DNA from: PFJX01 sp044227325
Lineage (GTDB): Bacteria > Pseudomonadota > Gammaproteobacteria > Burkholderiales > Thiobacillaceae
Assembly (NCBI GenBank): GCA_044227325.1
Contig: JBGAFI010000007.1
Coordinates: 1-64,000, forward strand
Direction of reading: 5' to 3'
DNA length: 64,000 nt
The position numbers and the translations under genes were made by a program. How positions within the stretch are numbered: the first letter of the stretch is position 1; each line of letters opens with the position of its first letter. The notes under the pieces were generated by a model, which was given only the letters and a program-made list of their open reading frames with translations, searched no databases and was not told the DNA's origin. Shown here piece by piece: positions 7,879 through 17,507 of the stretch.

Positions 7879-9984
7879 GTGTCCCTGTTTCCCCGCATCC
7901 CCCTGCTTTCCGGCGACGACGCAGAAGCGAAGCGCCAGGAGATCCGCGCCTATTTCCACGCCACTTACGACCGCTACGAGCAGTTGTTCGAGGTGCTGGC
8001 AAGCGACGAGGCGTATTTCCGCAAGCCGATTTCCCTGCGCCATCCGCTCATCTTCTACTTCGGCCATACCGCCACTTTCTTCATGAACAAATTGGTGCTG
8101 GCCGGGCTGGTGACGGAACGCATCAATCCCCGGTTCGAGTCCATGTTCGCCGTGGGCGTGGACGAGATGAGCTGGGACGATCTGTCCGATACCCATTACG
8201 ACTGGCCCACGGTGGCCGAGGTGCGCGCCTACCGGGACGGCGTGCGGGCGGTGGTGGATGGCTTGATCGCCAACCTGCCGATGACCCTGCCCATCGGCTG
8301 GGCGCATCCCTGGTGGCCCATCGTCATGGGCATCGAGCATGAGCGCATCCACCTGGAAACCTCCTCGGTGCTGATCCGCCAGCACGGCCTGGAATACGTG
8401 CGGCCCCACGCGGCCTGGGCGCCTTCCACGGTTTCCGGTCCCGCGCCAACGAACGATCTGGTGGATATTCCGGCCGGCTCGGTTTGCCTGGGCAAGGAAC
8501 GAGACGACCCGTACTACGGCTGGGACAACGAATACGGCCATCACGAGGTCGATGTGGCGGCGTTCCAGGCCGCGCGCCATCTGGTTTCCAACGGCGAATA
8601 CCTGGCCTTCGTCGCGGATGGCGGCTACCCGGCGGAGGCCTGGTGGGACGAGGAAGGCCGGGCTTGGCGCGATTTCACCAAGGCCGCCCATCCCACCTTC
8701 TGGCTGCGCGAAGGCGAGTCCTGGAAGCTGCGCCTGATGCTGGAAATCGTCGACATGCCCTGGGACTGGCCGGTGGAGGTGAACTGCCTGGAGGCCCGCG
8801 CCTTCTGCCGCTGGAAGGCGGCGCGCAGCGGCCGGCCGGTGCGCCTGCCGACGGAGGACGAGTGGACCCGCCTGGCGGAGTTCGCCGGTGTGGCGGAGGT
8901 GCCCCATGACGCGCCGGCCAACGCCAACCTGCACCTGGACCACGGCGCCTCCTCCTGCCCGGTCAACCGTTTCGCCCACGGCCCCTTGTTCGACGTGGTG
9001 GGCAATGTCTGGCAATGGTCCGAGACGCCCATCTACCCGTTCGACGGCTTCCGGGTGCACCCGCTCTACGACGACTTCACCACGCCCACCTTCGACGAGC
9101 GCCACAACCTGTTCAAGGGCGGTTCCTGGATCTCCTGCGGCAACGAGGCGCGCCTGGCCGCCCGCTACGCCTTTCGGCGCCATTTCTTCCAGCACGCGGG
9201 TTTTCGTTACGTGGCGGGCGAGGCGCCCAAGGCGCCGGTGGCCTCCCATTACGAGACCGACAAGCTGCTCTCGGAATACGCCGAGTTCCACTTCGGCGAC
9301 GCGTATTTCGGCGTGCCCAATTTCTCCAAGGTCCTCGCCGACCTGGCCATCGCCGCCATGGGCGACAAACCCAAACGCCGCGCCCTGGACCTGGGCTGCG
9401 CGGCGGGACGGGCCAGCTTCGAACTGGCGCGCGCCTTCGACGAGGTGACCGGCATCGATTTCTCTGCGCGCTTCATCGGCCTGGGCGTGCAGATCGCCGA
9501 GCAAGGCGTGCTGCGCTACACCCTGGTGGACGAGGGCGATCTGGTGTCCTACCGGGAACGCCGCCTCGCCGATCTGGATTTGGACGACACGCGCGGCAAG
9601 GTCGCCTTGTTCCAGGGCGACGCCTGCAACCTGAAACCCCTGTTCAGCGGCTATGACCTGATCCTGGCCGCGAACCTCATCGACCGCCTGTACAGCCCGG
9701 CCAAGTTTCTCGATGAAGTACACGAGCGGGTGAATCCGGGCGGCCTGCTGCTCATCGCCTCGCCTTACACCTGGCTCGCGGAACACACGCCTCGGGAGGA
9801 GTGGATCGGCGGCTTCAAGAAAGACGGCGAGAACGTCACCACGCTGGATGGCTTGAAAGCCCACTTGGGCAGCCATTTCCGGCTGGCGCAAGGCCCGCTG
9901 GAAGTGCCCTTCGTCATCCGCGAGACCAAACATAAATTCCAGCACACGCTGTCGGAAGTGACGATCTGGGAGCGCTTGGGGTGA
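7879..9984 (+). CDS. ovoA: OvoA: 5-histidylcysteine sulfoxide synthase / 4-mercaptohistidine N1-methyltransferase
   Basis: A 701-residue, three-domain protein starting at a GTG. The N-terminal DinB-like domain carries the iron site HxxxHxE (H154, H158, E160, in IEHERIHLE) with a further histidine near 63. A formylglycine-synthase-like sulfoxide-synthase domain follows (about 195-430; WDWPVEVNCLEARAFCRWK, VVGNVWQWSETP, FKGGSW). The C-terminal third is a SAM methyltransferase (ALDLGCAAGRASFEL). This layout separates OvoA from EgtB, which lacks the methyltransferase. OvoA couples cysteine to histidine C5 using O2 and iron, and its methyltransferase completes ovothiol after C-S cleavage. It is divergent from mlaF and followed by a C-S lyase gene. 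Confidence 0.88.
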   Translation: MSLFPRIPLLSGDDAEAKRQEIRAYFHATYDRYEQLFEVLASDEAYFRKPISLRHPLIFYFGHTATFFMNKLVLAGLVTERINPRFESMFAVGVDEMSWDDLSDTHYDWPTVAEVRAYRDGVRAVVDGLIANLPMTLPIGWAHPWWPIVMGIEHERIHLETSSVLIRQHGLEYVRPHAAWAPSTVSGPAPTNDLVDIPAGSVCLGKERDDPYYGWDNEYGHHEVDVAAFQAARHLVSNGEYLAFVADGGYPAEAWWDEEGRAWRDFTKAAHPTFWLREGESWKLRLMLEIVDMPWDWPVEVNCLEARAFCRWKAARSGRPVRLPTEDEWTRLAEFAGVAEVPHDAPANANLHLDHGASSCPVNRFAHGPLFDVVGNVWQWSETPIYPFDGFRVHPLYDDFTTPTFDERHNLFKGGSWISCGNEARLAARYAFRRHFFQHAGFRYVAGEAPKAPVASHYETDKLLSEYAEFHFGDAYFGVPNFSKVLADLAIAAMGDKPKRRALDLGCAAGRASFELARAFDEVTGIDFSARFIGLGVQIAEQGVLRYTLVDEGDLVSYRERRLADLDLDDTRGKVALFQGDACNLKPLFSGYDLILAANLIDRLYSPAKFLDEVHERVNPGGLLLIASPYTWLAEHTPREEWIGGFKKDGENVTTLDGLKAHLGSHFRLAQGPLEVPFVIRETKHKFQHTLSEVTIWERLG

Positions 9985-10020
9985 TGCTTTTACCCGCCGA
10001 TTCCCGGTATTGGATCGTGG

Positions 10021-10120
10021 CTTCCCCCTTTGGAAAAGGGGGAGTGAGGGGGATTTCAGATGGCACAAGTTGGCCAATGTCGCTAAATCCCCCCTGGCCC
10101 CCCTTTACGAAAGGGGGGAA
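10021..10120. repeat. Dispersed GC-rich palindromic repeat, copy 2
   Basis: Same family as 6693-6792: CTTCCCCCTTTGGAAAAGG at the left, GAGGGGGATTTC, a core of about 35 bases, then AAATCCCCCCTGGCCCCCCT and GAAAGGGGGGAA at the right. It occupies the ovoA-ovoB gap. Its last bases (AAGGGGGGAA) sit six bases before the ovoB GTG, so the repeat appears to supply the Shine-Dalgarno-like sequence of the downstream gene. Confidence 0.75.
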
Positions 10121-10125
10121 ACGCC

Positions 10126-11304
10126 GTGCTGTTTGACTTCGACCGCGTCATCCCCCGCGCCGGCACCGACTCGGTGAAATGGGACGGCCGCCGGGGCTAT
10201 TTCGGCACCGAGGACGTGCTGCCCATGTGGGTGGCCGACATGGATTTCGCCGCGCCGGAGGCGGTGACCCGCGCGCTGACGGAACGCGCCGCCCATCCCG
10301 TCTATGGTTACACCCTGTTCCCGGACAGCGTCCACGAAGCGCTGATCGACTGGATGAAGACCCGCCACGGCTGGGCGATCGAACGGGACTGGATTCTCAT
10401 GGTCCCCGGCGTCGTGCCCTCGCTGCATGCCGCGACCCTGGCTTTCGCCGGCGCGGGGGAGGGCGTCATCGTGCAACCGCCGGTGTACTTCCCGTTCTTC
10501 TCCTCGGTCACCACGCCGGGCCGGCGCCTCATCGAAAACCCGTTGGTGGAAGAAAACGGCCGCTACCACATGGATTTCGCCCACCTGGAACAATGCGCCG
10601 CGCAGACCGACGCGCGCATGTTGATGCTGTGCTCGCCCCACAACCCGGTGGGCCGGGTGTGGGACGCGGGCGAATTGCGGGAAGTGCTGCGCATCGCCCA
10701 CGAACATGGCTTGGTGGTGTTGTCCGACGAAATCCACCACGACCTGCTCTATCCCGGCGAAAAGCACATTCCCCTCGCCCTGCTGGCCGACGATCCCGGC
10801 GACATCGTCACCGCCGTCGCGCCCAGCAAGACCTTCAACATTCCCGGACTGGGACTGTCGGCGCTGATCGTGTCCAACCCGGAGCATCGCGCCAAATTGC
10901 GCCAGGCCTTCGACCTGCTGCACGTCATCGGCTCCAATCCCTTCAGCGTCGCCGCCTTCGCCGCCGCCTACCGGGAAGGCGGGCCCTGGCTGGACGCGCT
11001 CATGGCCTATCTGGCGGGCACCCGGGATCTGGTCGTGGCCTATCTCGCGCAACATCTGCCGGGCATCCGGCCTTCTATGCCGGAGGGCACCTACCTCATC
11101 TGGCTGGATTGCCGGGGACTGGGTTTGGACGATGCCGGGCTCAAGCGGTTTTTCATCGAAGAAGCCAGGGTGGGGATGAATCCCGGCACGGTGTTCGGCA
11201 CGGGGGGCGGCGGCTTCATGCGGCTGAACATCGGCGCGCCCAGAGCGGTGGTGATGGAGGCGCTGGAACGCATGCGCCACGCCTTGGCGGGTCCGGCAAG
11301 CTGA
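10126..11304 (+). CDS. ovoB: PatB/MalY-type PLP C-S lyase, probable OvoB
   Basis: A 392-residue fold-type I PLP enzyme of the cystathionine beta-lyase (PatB/MalY) group. It has the family start (MLFDFDRVIPRAGTDSVKWD, MWVADMDF), CSPHNPVGRVW, LSDEIHHDL and the Schiff-base lysine in APSKTFNIPG (K235). Start is GTG at 10126. Family enzymes cleave C-S bonds of cysteine conjugates. Immediately downstream of ovoA it is the natural candidate for OvoB, which splits the histidylcysteine sulfoxide to 4-mercaptohistidine, pyruvate and ammonia. The OvoB role is inferred from position; a general cysteine-conjugate lyase is the alternative. Confidence 0.8.
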   Translation: MLFDFDRVIPRAGTDSVKWDGRRGYFGTEDVLPMWVADMDFAAPEAVTRALTERAAHPVYGYTLFPDSVHEALIDWMKTRHGWAIERDWILMVPGVVPSLHAATLAFAGAGEGVIVQPPVYFPFFSSVTTPGRRLIENPLVEENGRYHMDFAHLEQCAAQTDARMLMLCSPHNPVGRVWDAGELREVLRIAHEHGLVVLSDEIHHDLLYPGEKHIPLALLADDPGDIVTAVAPSKTFNIPGLGLSALIVSNPEHRAKLRQAFDLLHVIGSNPFSVAAFAAAYREGGPWLDALMAYLAGTRDLVVAYLAQHLPGIRPSMPEGTYLIWLDCRGLGLDDAGLKRFFIEEARVGMNPGTVFGTGGGGFMRLNIGAPRAVVMEALERMRHALAGPAS

Positions 11305-11362
11305 AGCGGAAAGATTGCCGGCGCGCGCCTACGGCGCAATTGGCGCGTTTTGTCATTTCCCT

Positions 11363-11390
11363 CTTGAAATCCCTCGTTCAGCCCCCAAAA
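11363..11390 (+). promoter_or_regulatory. Sigma-32 (heat-shock) promoter for grpE-dnaK-dnaJ
   Basis: CTTGAAA at 11363-11369, a 13-base spacer and CCCCAAAA at 11383-11390 match the sigma-32 consensus (CTTGAAA, 13-15, CCCCATNT) closely. The strong Shine-Dalgarno GGAGGG and the GTG start of grpE follow within 30 bases. Confidence 0.8.
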
Positions 11391-11418
11391 CCAACCCGGT
11401 TTTTTGGAGGGATATCAC

Positions 11419-11958
11419 GTGTCAGAGGAACAATTGATTCAACAGACTGGTGCCGATAGCGCGGCGCCCGCGGATAACGAGGTCGAGAAGGACGCCACAC
11501 CCAGCCTGGAGGAGATGCTGCGCCAGGCGGAACTGAATGCGCAGGAACACCACGATGCCTGGCTACGCGCGAAAGCGGAAACCGAGAATGTGCGCCGGCG
11601 CGCGGTGGACGATGTGGAGAAGGCGCGCAAGTTCGCTGTGGACAAGTTCGCCGGCGATCTGCTCGCGGTGAAGGACAGCCTGGAGGCCGCCCTGGCCACC
11701 GGCGACAACGCGACGCTGGACAAGGTCAAGGAAGGCGTGGAGTTGACCCTGAAGCAGCTGAGCAGCGTATTCGAGAAGAATTCCGTTATTGAAATCAATC
11801 CGTTGGGACAGAAATTTGATCCTAATTGTCACCAAGCCATCGGCATGGTGGACGGCGAGGGCGAGCCCAATACCGTGGCGACGGTGCTGCAAAAAGGCTA
11901 TCTGCTGAATGAGCGGGTGATCCGCCCGGCGCTGGTCATGGTGCTCAAGGGCAAGTAA
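11419..11958 (+). CDS. grpE: GrpE nucleotide exchange factor
   Basis: A 179-residue product. The GTG at 11419 is chosen because TTGGAGGGATATCAC precedes it. An acidic N-terminus is followed by the long coiled-coil helix (AWLRAKAETENVRRRA...) and the C-terminal beta domain with the GrpE signature (FDPNCHQAIGMVDGEG, NTVATVLQKGYLLNERVIRPALVMV). GrpE releases ADP from DnaK and works as a thermosensor. It heads the heat-shock operon behind a sigma-32 promoter, and dnaK follows after 78 bases. Confidence 0.95.
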   Translation: MSEEQLIQQTGADSAAPADNEVEKDATPSLEEMLRQAELNAQEHHDAWLRAKAETENVRRRAVDDVEKARKFAVDKFAGDLLAVKDSLEAALATGDNATLDKVKEGVELTLKQLSSVFEKNSVIEINPLGQKFDPNCHQAIGMVDGEGEPNTVATVLQKGYLLNERVIRPALVMVLKGK

Positions 11959-11973
11959 GGATGCGGCCGGACA

Positions 11974-12001
11974 CTTGAAACCGGCCCCAACAATCCCATA
12001 T
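11974..12001 (+). promoter_or_regulatory. Second sigma-32 promoter, directly before dnaK
   Basis: CTTGAAA (11974-11980), a 14-base spacer and CCCATAT (11995-12001) lie in the grpE-dnaK gap, 35 bases before the dnaK ATG. This would let dnaK and dnaJ be transcribed above the level of grpE under heat stress. Confidence 0.75.
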
Positions 12002-12036
12002 CGCTGACAAGCTAATCTTTTCTGAGGAAGACAAAA

Positions 12037-13955
<1,919 letters not shown>

Positions 13956-13959
<4 letters not shown>

Positions 13960-13987
13960 AATGTGAAGCGTGAAAGGTGAAATGTGA
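13956..13987. repeat. Left repeat of the dnaK-dnaJ cassette (two copies of GTGAAATGTGA)
   Basis: GTGAAATGTGA occurs at 13956-13966, overlapping the dnaK stop codon, and again at 13977-13987, overlapping the start of the four-helix gene. The inverse sequence TCACATTTCAC is at 14379-14389 on the other side of that gene. The arms would form the two ends of a cassette spanning the whole dnaK-dnaJ gap. Confidence 0.75.
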
Positions 13988-14346
13988 GGCGGGCACATCG
14001 AGACCTGCGGGTATGGCAAGAGGCTGTATCCTTGGTCGAAGATGTGTACCGCCTGACTGAAGCTTTTCCTCGCGAAGAAATTTATGGATTGACCAGTCAA
14101 ATCAGGCGCGCCGCCATATCTGTGCCTGCCAATATCGCGGAAGGGTCGGCAAGAAAGGGGACGAAGGAACTTCTGTATTTTCTTAGCGTTGCAACAGGTT
14201 CGCTCTCGGAACTTGATACCCATATCGAGGTGGCTGCCAGACTGGGTTTCATTGTTGATACCGAGGCGCTGCTGAACCGCGTCGATACGGTTTCCGCTCT
14301 ATTGCTCGCGTTGATGGAATCGCTGAAACGCAAGCAGGCACCGTAG
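13984..14346 (+). CDS. Four-helix-bundle protein of the 23S rRNA intervening-sequence (S23) family
   Basis: A 120-residue all-helical protein with the family pattern: RDLRVWQEAV near the start, FPREEIYGLTSQIRRAAISVPANIAEG in the middle, LLYFLSVATGSLSELDTHIEVA towards the end. It starts at GTG 13984. Relatives include proteins encoded inside 23S rRNA intervening sequences and the Avd accessory protein of diversity-generating retroelements, but most have no known role. Here it sits between dnaK and dnaJ, flanked by inverted repeats that reach the dnaK stop and the dnaJ start. It is therefore probably an inserted cassette co-transcribed with the heat-shock operon, not a chaperone component. Confidence 0.85.
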   Translation: MRRAHRDLRVWQEAVSLVEDVYRLTEAFPREEIYGLTSQIRRAAISVPANIAEGSARKGTKELLYFLSVATGSLSELDTHIEVAARLGFIVDTEALLNRVDTVSALLLALMESLKRKQAP

Positions 14347-14378
14347 TCCACGTTTCACTTAAGCCGTGTAGCGGCGAG

Positions 14379-14398
14379 TCACATTTCACATTTCACCC
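14379..14398. repeat. Right inverted repeat of the dnaK-dnaJ cassette
   Basis: TCACATTTCAC (14379-14389) followed by ATTTCACCC abuts the dnaJ ATG at 14399. It is the exact reverse complement of the GTGAAATGTGA copies at 13956 and 13977. No separate Shine-Dalgarno is visible for dnaJ, so the repeat occupies the place where one would be expected. Confidence 0.7.
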
Positions 14399-15514
14399 AT
14401 GAGCAAACGCGACTACTACGAAGTTCTCGGCGTCTCCAAAGGCGCATCCGACGACGAAATCAAGAAGGCCTTCAAGAAGCTGGCCATGAAACATCACCCG
14501 GACCGCAACCAGGGTGACAAGTCCTCCGAAGAGAAATTCAAGGAGGCGAAGGAGGCCTACGACATCCTGTCCGACGGCAACAAACGCGCGGCTTACGACC
14601 AATATGGCCATGCCGGCGTGGACGCCTCCATGGGCGCGGGGGCGGGATCCGGCAATTTCCGCGACTTCGCCGACGCCTTCTCGGACATCTTCGGCGACGT
14701 GTTCGGCGGCGGTCGCCGTTCCCATGTCTATCGCGGCGCCGACCTTCGCTACAACCTGGAAATCTCGCTGGAGGAAGCGGCGCGGGGCACCGAAACCAAG
14801 ATTCGCGTCCCGGTCCTGAGCGAATGCGAGCATTGCCATGGCAGTGGCGCGAAGCCGGGCACCGAGCCGGTGACCTGCCCGACCTGCGGCGGTCATGGCC
14901 AGGTGCGCATGCAGCAGGGCTTCTTCTCCATCCAGCAGACCTGTCCGCGCTGCCACGGCAACGGCCGCGTCATCGCCGACCCTTGTACCCATTGCCATGG
15001 CGAGGGGCGTATCAAGAAGCACAAGACCCTGTCCGTGCGGATTCCCTCCGGTGTCGACGAGGGCGACCGCATCCGCCTGTCCGGGGAAGGCGAATCCGGC
15101 ATCAACGGCGGCCCGCCCGGCGACCTCTACGTCCAGATCCACCTGAAGACGCACCAGGTCTTCCAGCGCGACCACGACGACCTGCATTGCGAACTGCCCA
15201 TCTCCTACGCGACGGCGGCCCTGGGCGGGGAGATCGACATCCCCACCCTGGACGGCCACGCCACCATCAAGATTCCCGCCGAGACCCAGTCCGGCAAGGT
15301 GTTCCGCCTGCGCGGCAAGGGCATCAAGGGCGTGCGCAGCAACCATCCGGGCGATCTGCACGCCCACGTGGTGGTGGAGACGCCGGTCAACCTCACCGAG
15401 CGCCAGAAGGAACTGCTGCGGGAATTCGAGGACTGCTGCACAGGCCACGAAGGCAAACACAATCCGCGCGCCAAGGGCTTCATGGACAAGGTAAAGGAAT
15501 TCTTCGGGCAGTAA
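14399..15514 (+). CDS. dnaJ: DnaJ (Hsp40) co-chaperone
   Basis: A 371-residue class I DnaJ. The J domain (residues 4-68) has the catalytic HPD in AMKHHPDRNQGDK. A Gly/Phe-rich linker follows, then four zinc-finger repeats (CEHCHGSG, CPTCGGHG, CPRCHGNG, CTHCHGEG) and the C-terminal substrate-binding barrels (VRIPSGVDEGDRIRLSGEGE). It stimulates DnaK ATPase and delivers clients. It is separated from dnaK only by the S23 cassette and presumably relies on the upstream sigma-32 promoters. Confidence 0.97.
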   Translation: MSKRDYYEVLGVSKGASDDEIKKAFKKLAMKHHPDRNQGDKSSEEKFKEAKEAYDILSDGNKRAAYDQYGHAGVDASMGAGAGSGNFRDFADAFSDIFGDVFGGGRRSHVYRGADLRYNLEISLEEAARGTETKIRVPVLSECEHCHGSGAKPGTEPVTCPTCGGHGQVRMQQGFFSIQQTCPRCHGNGRVIADPCTHCHGEGRIKKHKTLSVRIPSGVDEGDRIRLSGEGESGINGGPPGDLYVQIHLKTHQVFQRDHDDLHCELPISYATAALGGEIDIPTLDGHATIKIPAETQSGKVFRLRGKGIKGVRSNHPGDLHAHVVVETPVNLTERQKELLREFEDCCTGHEGKHNPRAKGFMDKVKEFFGQ

Positions 15515-15724
15515 ACCCGGCATGATTTCCGCTTGAGGGGCGCTCTATCCGCCTCGCTGGCGCGGGCCGGGCCCCTTGGATCAGCCGTTTGCCCGGCGCG
15601 GCCGGCCACCCGATTTCCGGCGCCGGGATCGCGCTGTTCCGGCCTTTCCTCGGCCGCCGACGGAAATTCTCCCGACCCCCGTCAATCCCGGTAAATATCA
15701 GCTTCCGCTCATATTTCGTCTTGC

Positions 15725-15754
15725 TTGTTCTGGTTTTTCCCGGGTGCCTATAAT
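15725..15754 (+). promoter_or_regulatory. Candidate sigma-70 promoter for the E2 gene
   Basis: TTGTTC at 15725-15730, an 18-base spacer and a perfect TATAAT at 15749-15754, about 30 bases before the E2 ATG. The region 15515-15748 between dnaJ and this site holds GC-rich hairpin-forming sequence that may terminate the heat-shock transcript, but no T-run. Confidence 0.5.
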
Positions 15755-15785
15755 GCGTTATTGCGATGCACAAGACGGAGCACTC

Positions 15786-16931
15786 ATGCTGATCGAAGTC
15801 AAAGCCCCCGAGCTGTCCGAATCCGTTCAGAGCGGCTCTCTGCTGGAATGGCGCAAGCAGGTGGGTGACTCGGTCCAGCGCGATGAGCCGCTTACCGATC
15901 TGGAAACCGACAAGGTGATCCTGGAAGTCGCGGCGCCCGCCGCCGGCATCCTCAAGGAAATCCTCATGCCTTCCGGCAGCGAGGTGAAGGCCGGCGATGT
16001 GCTCGCGGTCATCGATGCCAGCGAAGGCGCGGTCGCGTCCGCTCCCGCCAGGCAGGCCGAGGCCCCCGTGGCGAAGCCGGAACCCAAGACGGTAGCCGCG
16101 CCGGAGGCCGCCGCCAGCGCGGCGCTGCCCGCGGCCAAGAGCGAAGCCGAGCCGAAACCCGTCGCCGAGCCGCCCGCCGCGTCCAAACCGGCGCCCTGTC
16201 CGCCGTGCCCGCCCTGCGACAAGGTGCTTGAACGCACCGAGCGCCGCGTGCAGATGACGCGCTTGCGCATGCGCATCGCCGAGCGTCTGAAGGAGGCCCA
16301 GAACACGGCGGCCATGCTGACCACCTTCAACGAGATCAACATGCAGCCGGTCATGGACCTGCGCGCCCGCTACCAGGAGCGTTTTCAGAAGGAACACGGG
16401 GTCAAGCTGGGCTTCATGTCCTTCTTCACCAAGGCGGTGTGCCAGGCGCTGAAGGTGTTCCAACTGGTCAACGCCAGCATCGACGGCCGCGAGATCGTCT
16501 ATCACGACTACTACGACATCGGCGTCGCGGTCAGTTCCGAGCGCGGTCTGGTGGTGCCCATCCTGCGCAGCGCGGACCGCTTGTCCTTCTCGGAAATCGA
16601 GAAGCGGATTTCCGATTTCGGCCGCCGCGCCAACAGCCTGGAACTGACCCTGGAGGAGATGGAAGGCGGCACCTTCACCATCTCCAACGGCGGTATTTTC
16701 GGTTCCCTGCTGTCCACGCCCATCCTCAACCCGCCCCAGTCCGGCGTGCTGGGCCTGCACAAGATCCAGGAGCGTCCCATCGCCGAGAACGGCCAGGTGG
16801 TGATCCGCCCCATGATGTACGTGGCCTTGAGCTACGACCACCGCATCATCGACGGCCGCGAGGCGGTGAGCTTCCTGAAGGCGGTGAAGGACGCGCTGGA
16901 GGATCCGGCGCGCTTGCTGCTGGAGCTTTGA
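15786..16931 (+). CDS. odhB: Dihydrolipoyl succinyltransferase-type E2 (2-oxoglutarate dehydrogenase)
   Basis: A 381-residue E2 starting at the ATG at 15786 behind GGAG; the frame is open further upstream but without homology. The lipoyl domain (1-76) carries the lipoylated lysine in LETDKVILEV. An Ala/Pro/Glu linker with an unusual CPPCPPC segment follows, then the catalytic domain beginning RMRIAERLKEAQNTAAMLTTFNEI and ending with the active site SYDHRIIDGREA. It transfers succinyl groups to CoA. No peripheral E1/E3-binding domain is visible, unlike most bacterial SucB and like mitochondrial DLST. The E1 and E3 genes are not nearby. Confidence 0.88.
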   Translation: MLIEVKAPELSESVQSGSLLEWRKQVGDSVQRDEPLTDLETDKVILEVAAPAAGILKEILMPSGSEVKAGDVLAVIDASEGAVASAPARQAEAPVAKPEPKTVAAPEAAASAALPAAKSEAEPKPVAEPPAASKPAPCPPCPPCDKVLERTERRVQMTRLRMRIAERLKEAQNTAAMLTTFNEINMQPVMDLRARYQERFQKEHGVKLGFMSFFTKAVCQALKVFQLVNASIDGREIVYHDYYDIGVAVSSERGLVVPILRSADRLSFSEIEKRISDFGRRANSLELTLEEMEGGTFTISNGGIFGSLLSTPILNPPQSGVLGLHKIQERPIAENGQVVIRPMMYVALSYDHRIIDGREAVSFLKAVKDALEDPARLLLEL

Positions 16932-16973
16932 TGCCGACGGGCCGGCGGAACGGTCGGCCCGCTCGAAGACCGC

Positions 16974-17471
16974 TTACATCCTCGGCGTGCCGTAGCACAG
17001 GTTGTTCACGTCGAAGGACAGGCTCATCTGCTCGGCGTTGGGCAGCACGATGTATTTCACGCCGATGTATTCCAGATTGTTTTTCCAGAACATCGCGAAC
17101 ACCGCCTTCTCGCCATTGCTGACCACGTGGGTGTTGGAATACACGCGGGCAGGTTGACCATACTGGTTGTTGTAGTTGTTGACGGTGATGATCAGGGACT
17201 TGAGGGACGGGCGCACATCCTGCTCGAACCCCACCAGCTTGCCCTTGCAGAAGCGGAACTGATAACGCCGGGCGATGCTCGGGTCGTTGTCGTAGGCGAG
17301 GATCACGTCGTCGGACACATCCGTGACCCGGTCGAAATTCCAGTTGGCGATGAGCAGTTGCTTCACCTCGTTCTGGGCCATGCCGCTCTTGAATTCCGCG
17401 ACCTCGAAGGCGGCGGCGGGCAGGGCGTTGAGCAGGGCAAGGAGGAGGGGGGCGAGCAGTCGGCGCGGCAT
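16974..17471 (-). CDS. Hypothetical secreted protein
   Basis: A 165-residue product. The ATG at 17471 gives a clear signal peptide (MPRRLLAPLLLALLNALPAAA). The mature part begins with FKSGMAQNEVKQLL and has a pair of cysteines (FRFCKGKL and NNLCYG). No motif identifies a family. It is convergent with the E2 gene and lies about 35 bases beyond the start of the TRIC-like gene. Confidence 0.65.
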   Translation of the reverse strand: MPRRLLAPLLLALLNALPAAAFEVAEFKSGMAQNEVKQLLIANWNFDRVTDVSDDVILAYDNDPSIARRYQFRFCKGKLVGFEQDVRPSLKSLIITVNNYNNQYGQPARVYSNTHVVSNGEKAVFAMFWKNNLEYIGVKYIVLPNAEQMSLSFDVNNLCYGTPRM

Positions 17472-17507
17472 GGCTTGAATGATGTGGAATCGACCCGGCA
17501 TCTTACT

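Noticed and set aside
7489..10077. Very long minus-strand open frame antisense to ovoA
   Set aside because: The translation is His/Val/Gly/Gln-rich with no domain, the usual result of reading a high-GC gene backwards. OvoA motifs are unambiguous on the plus strand.
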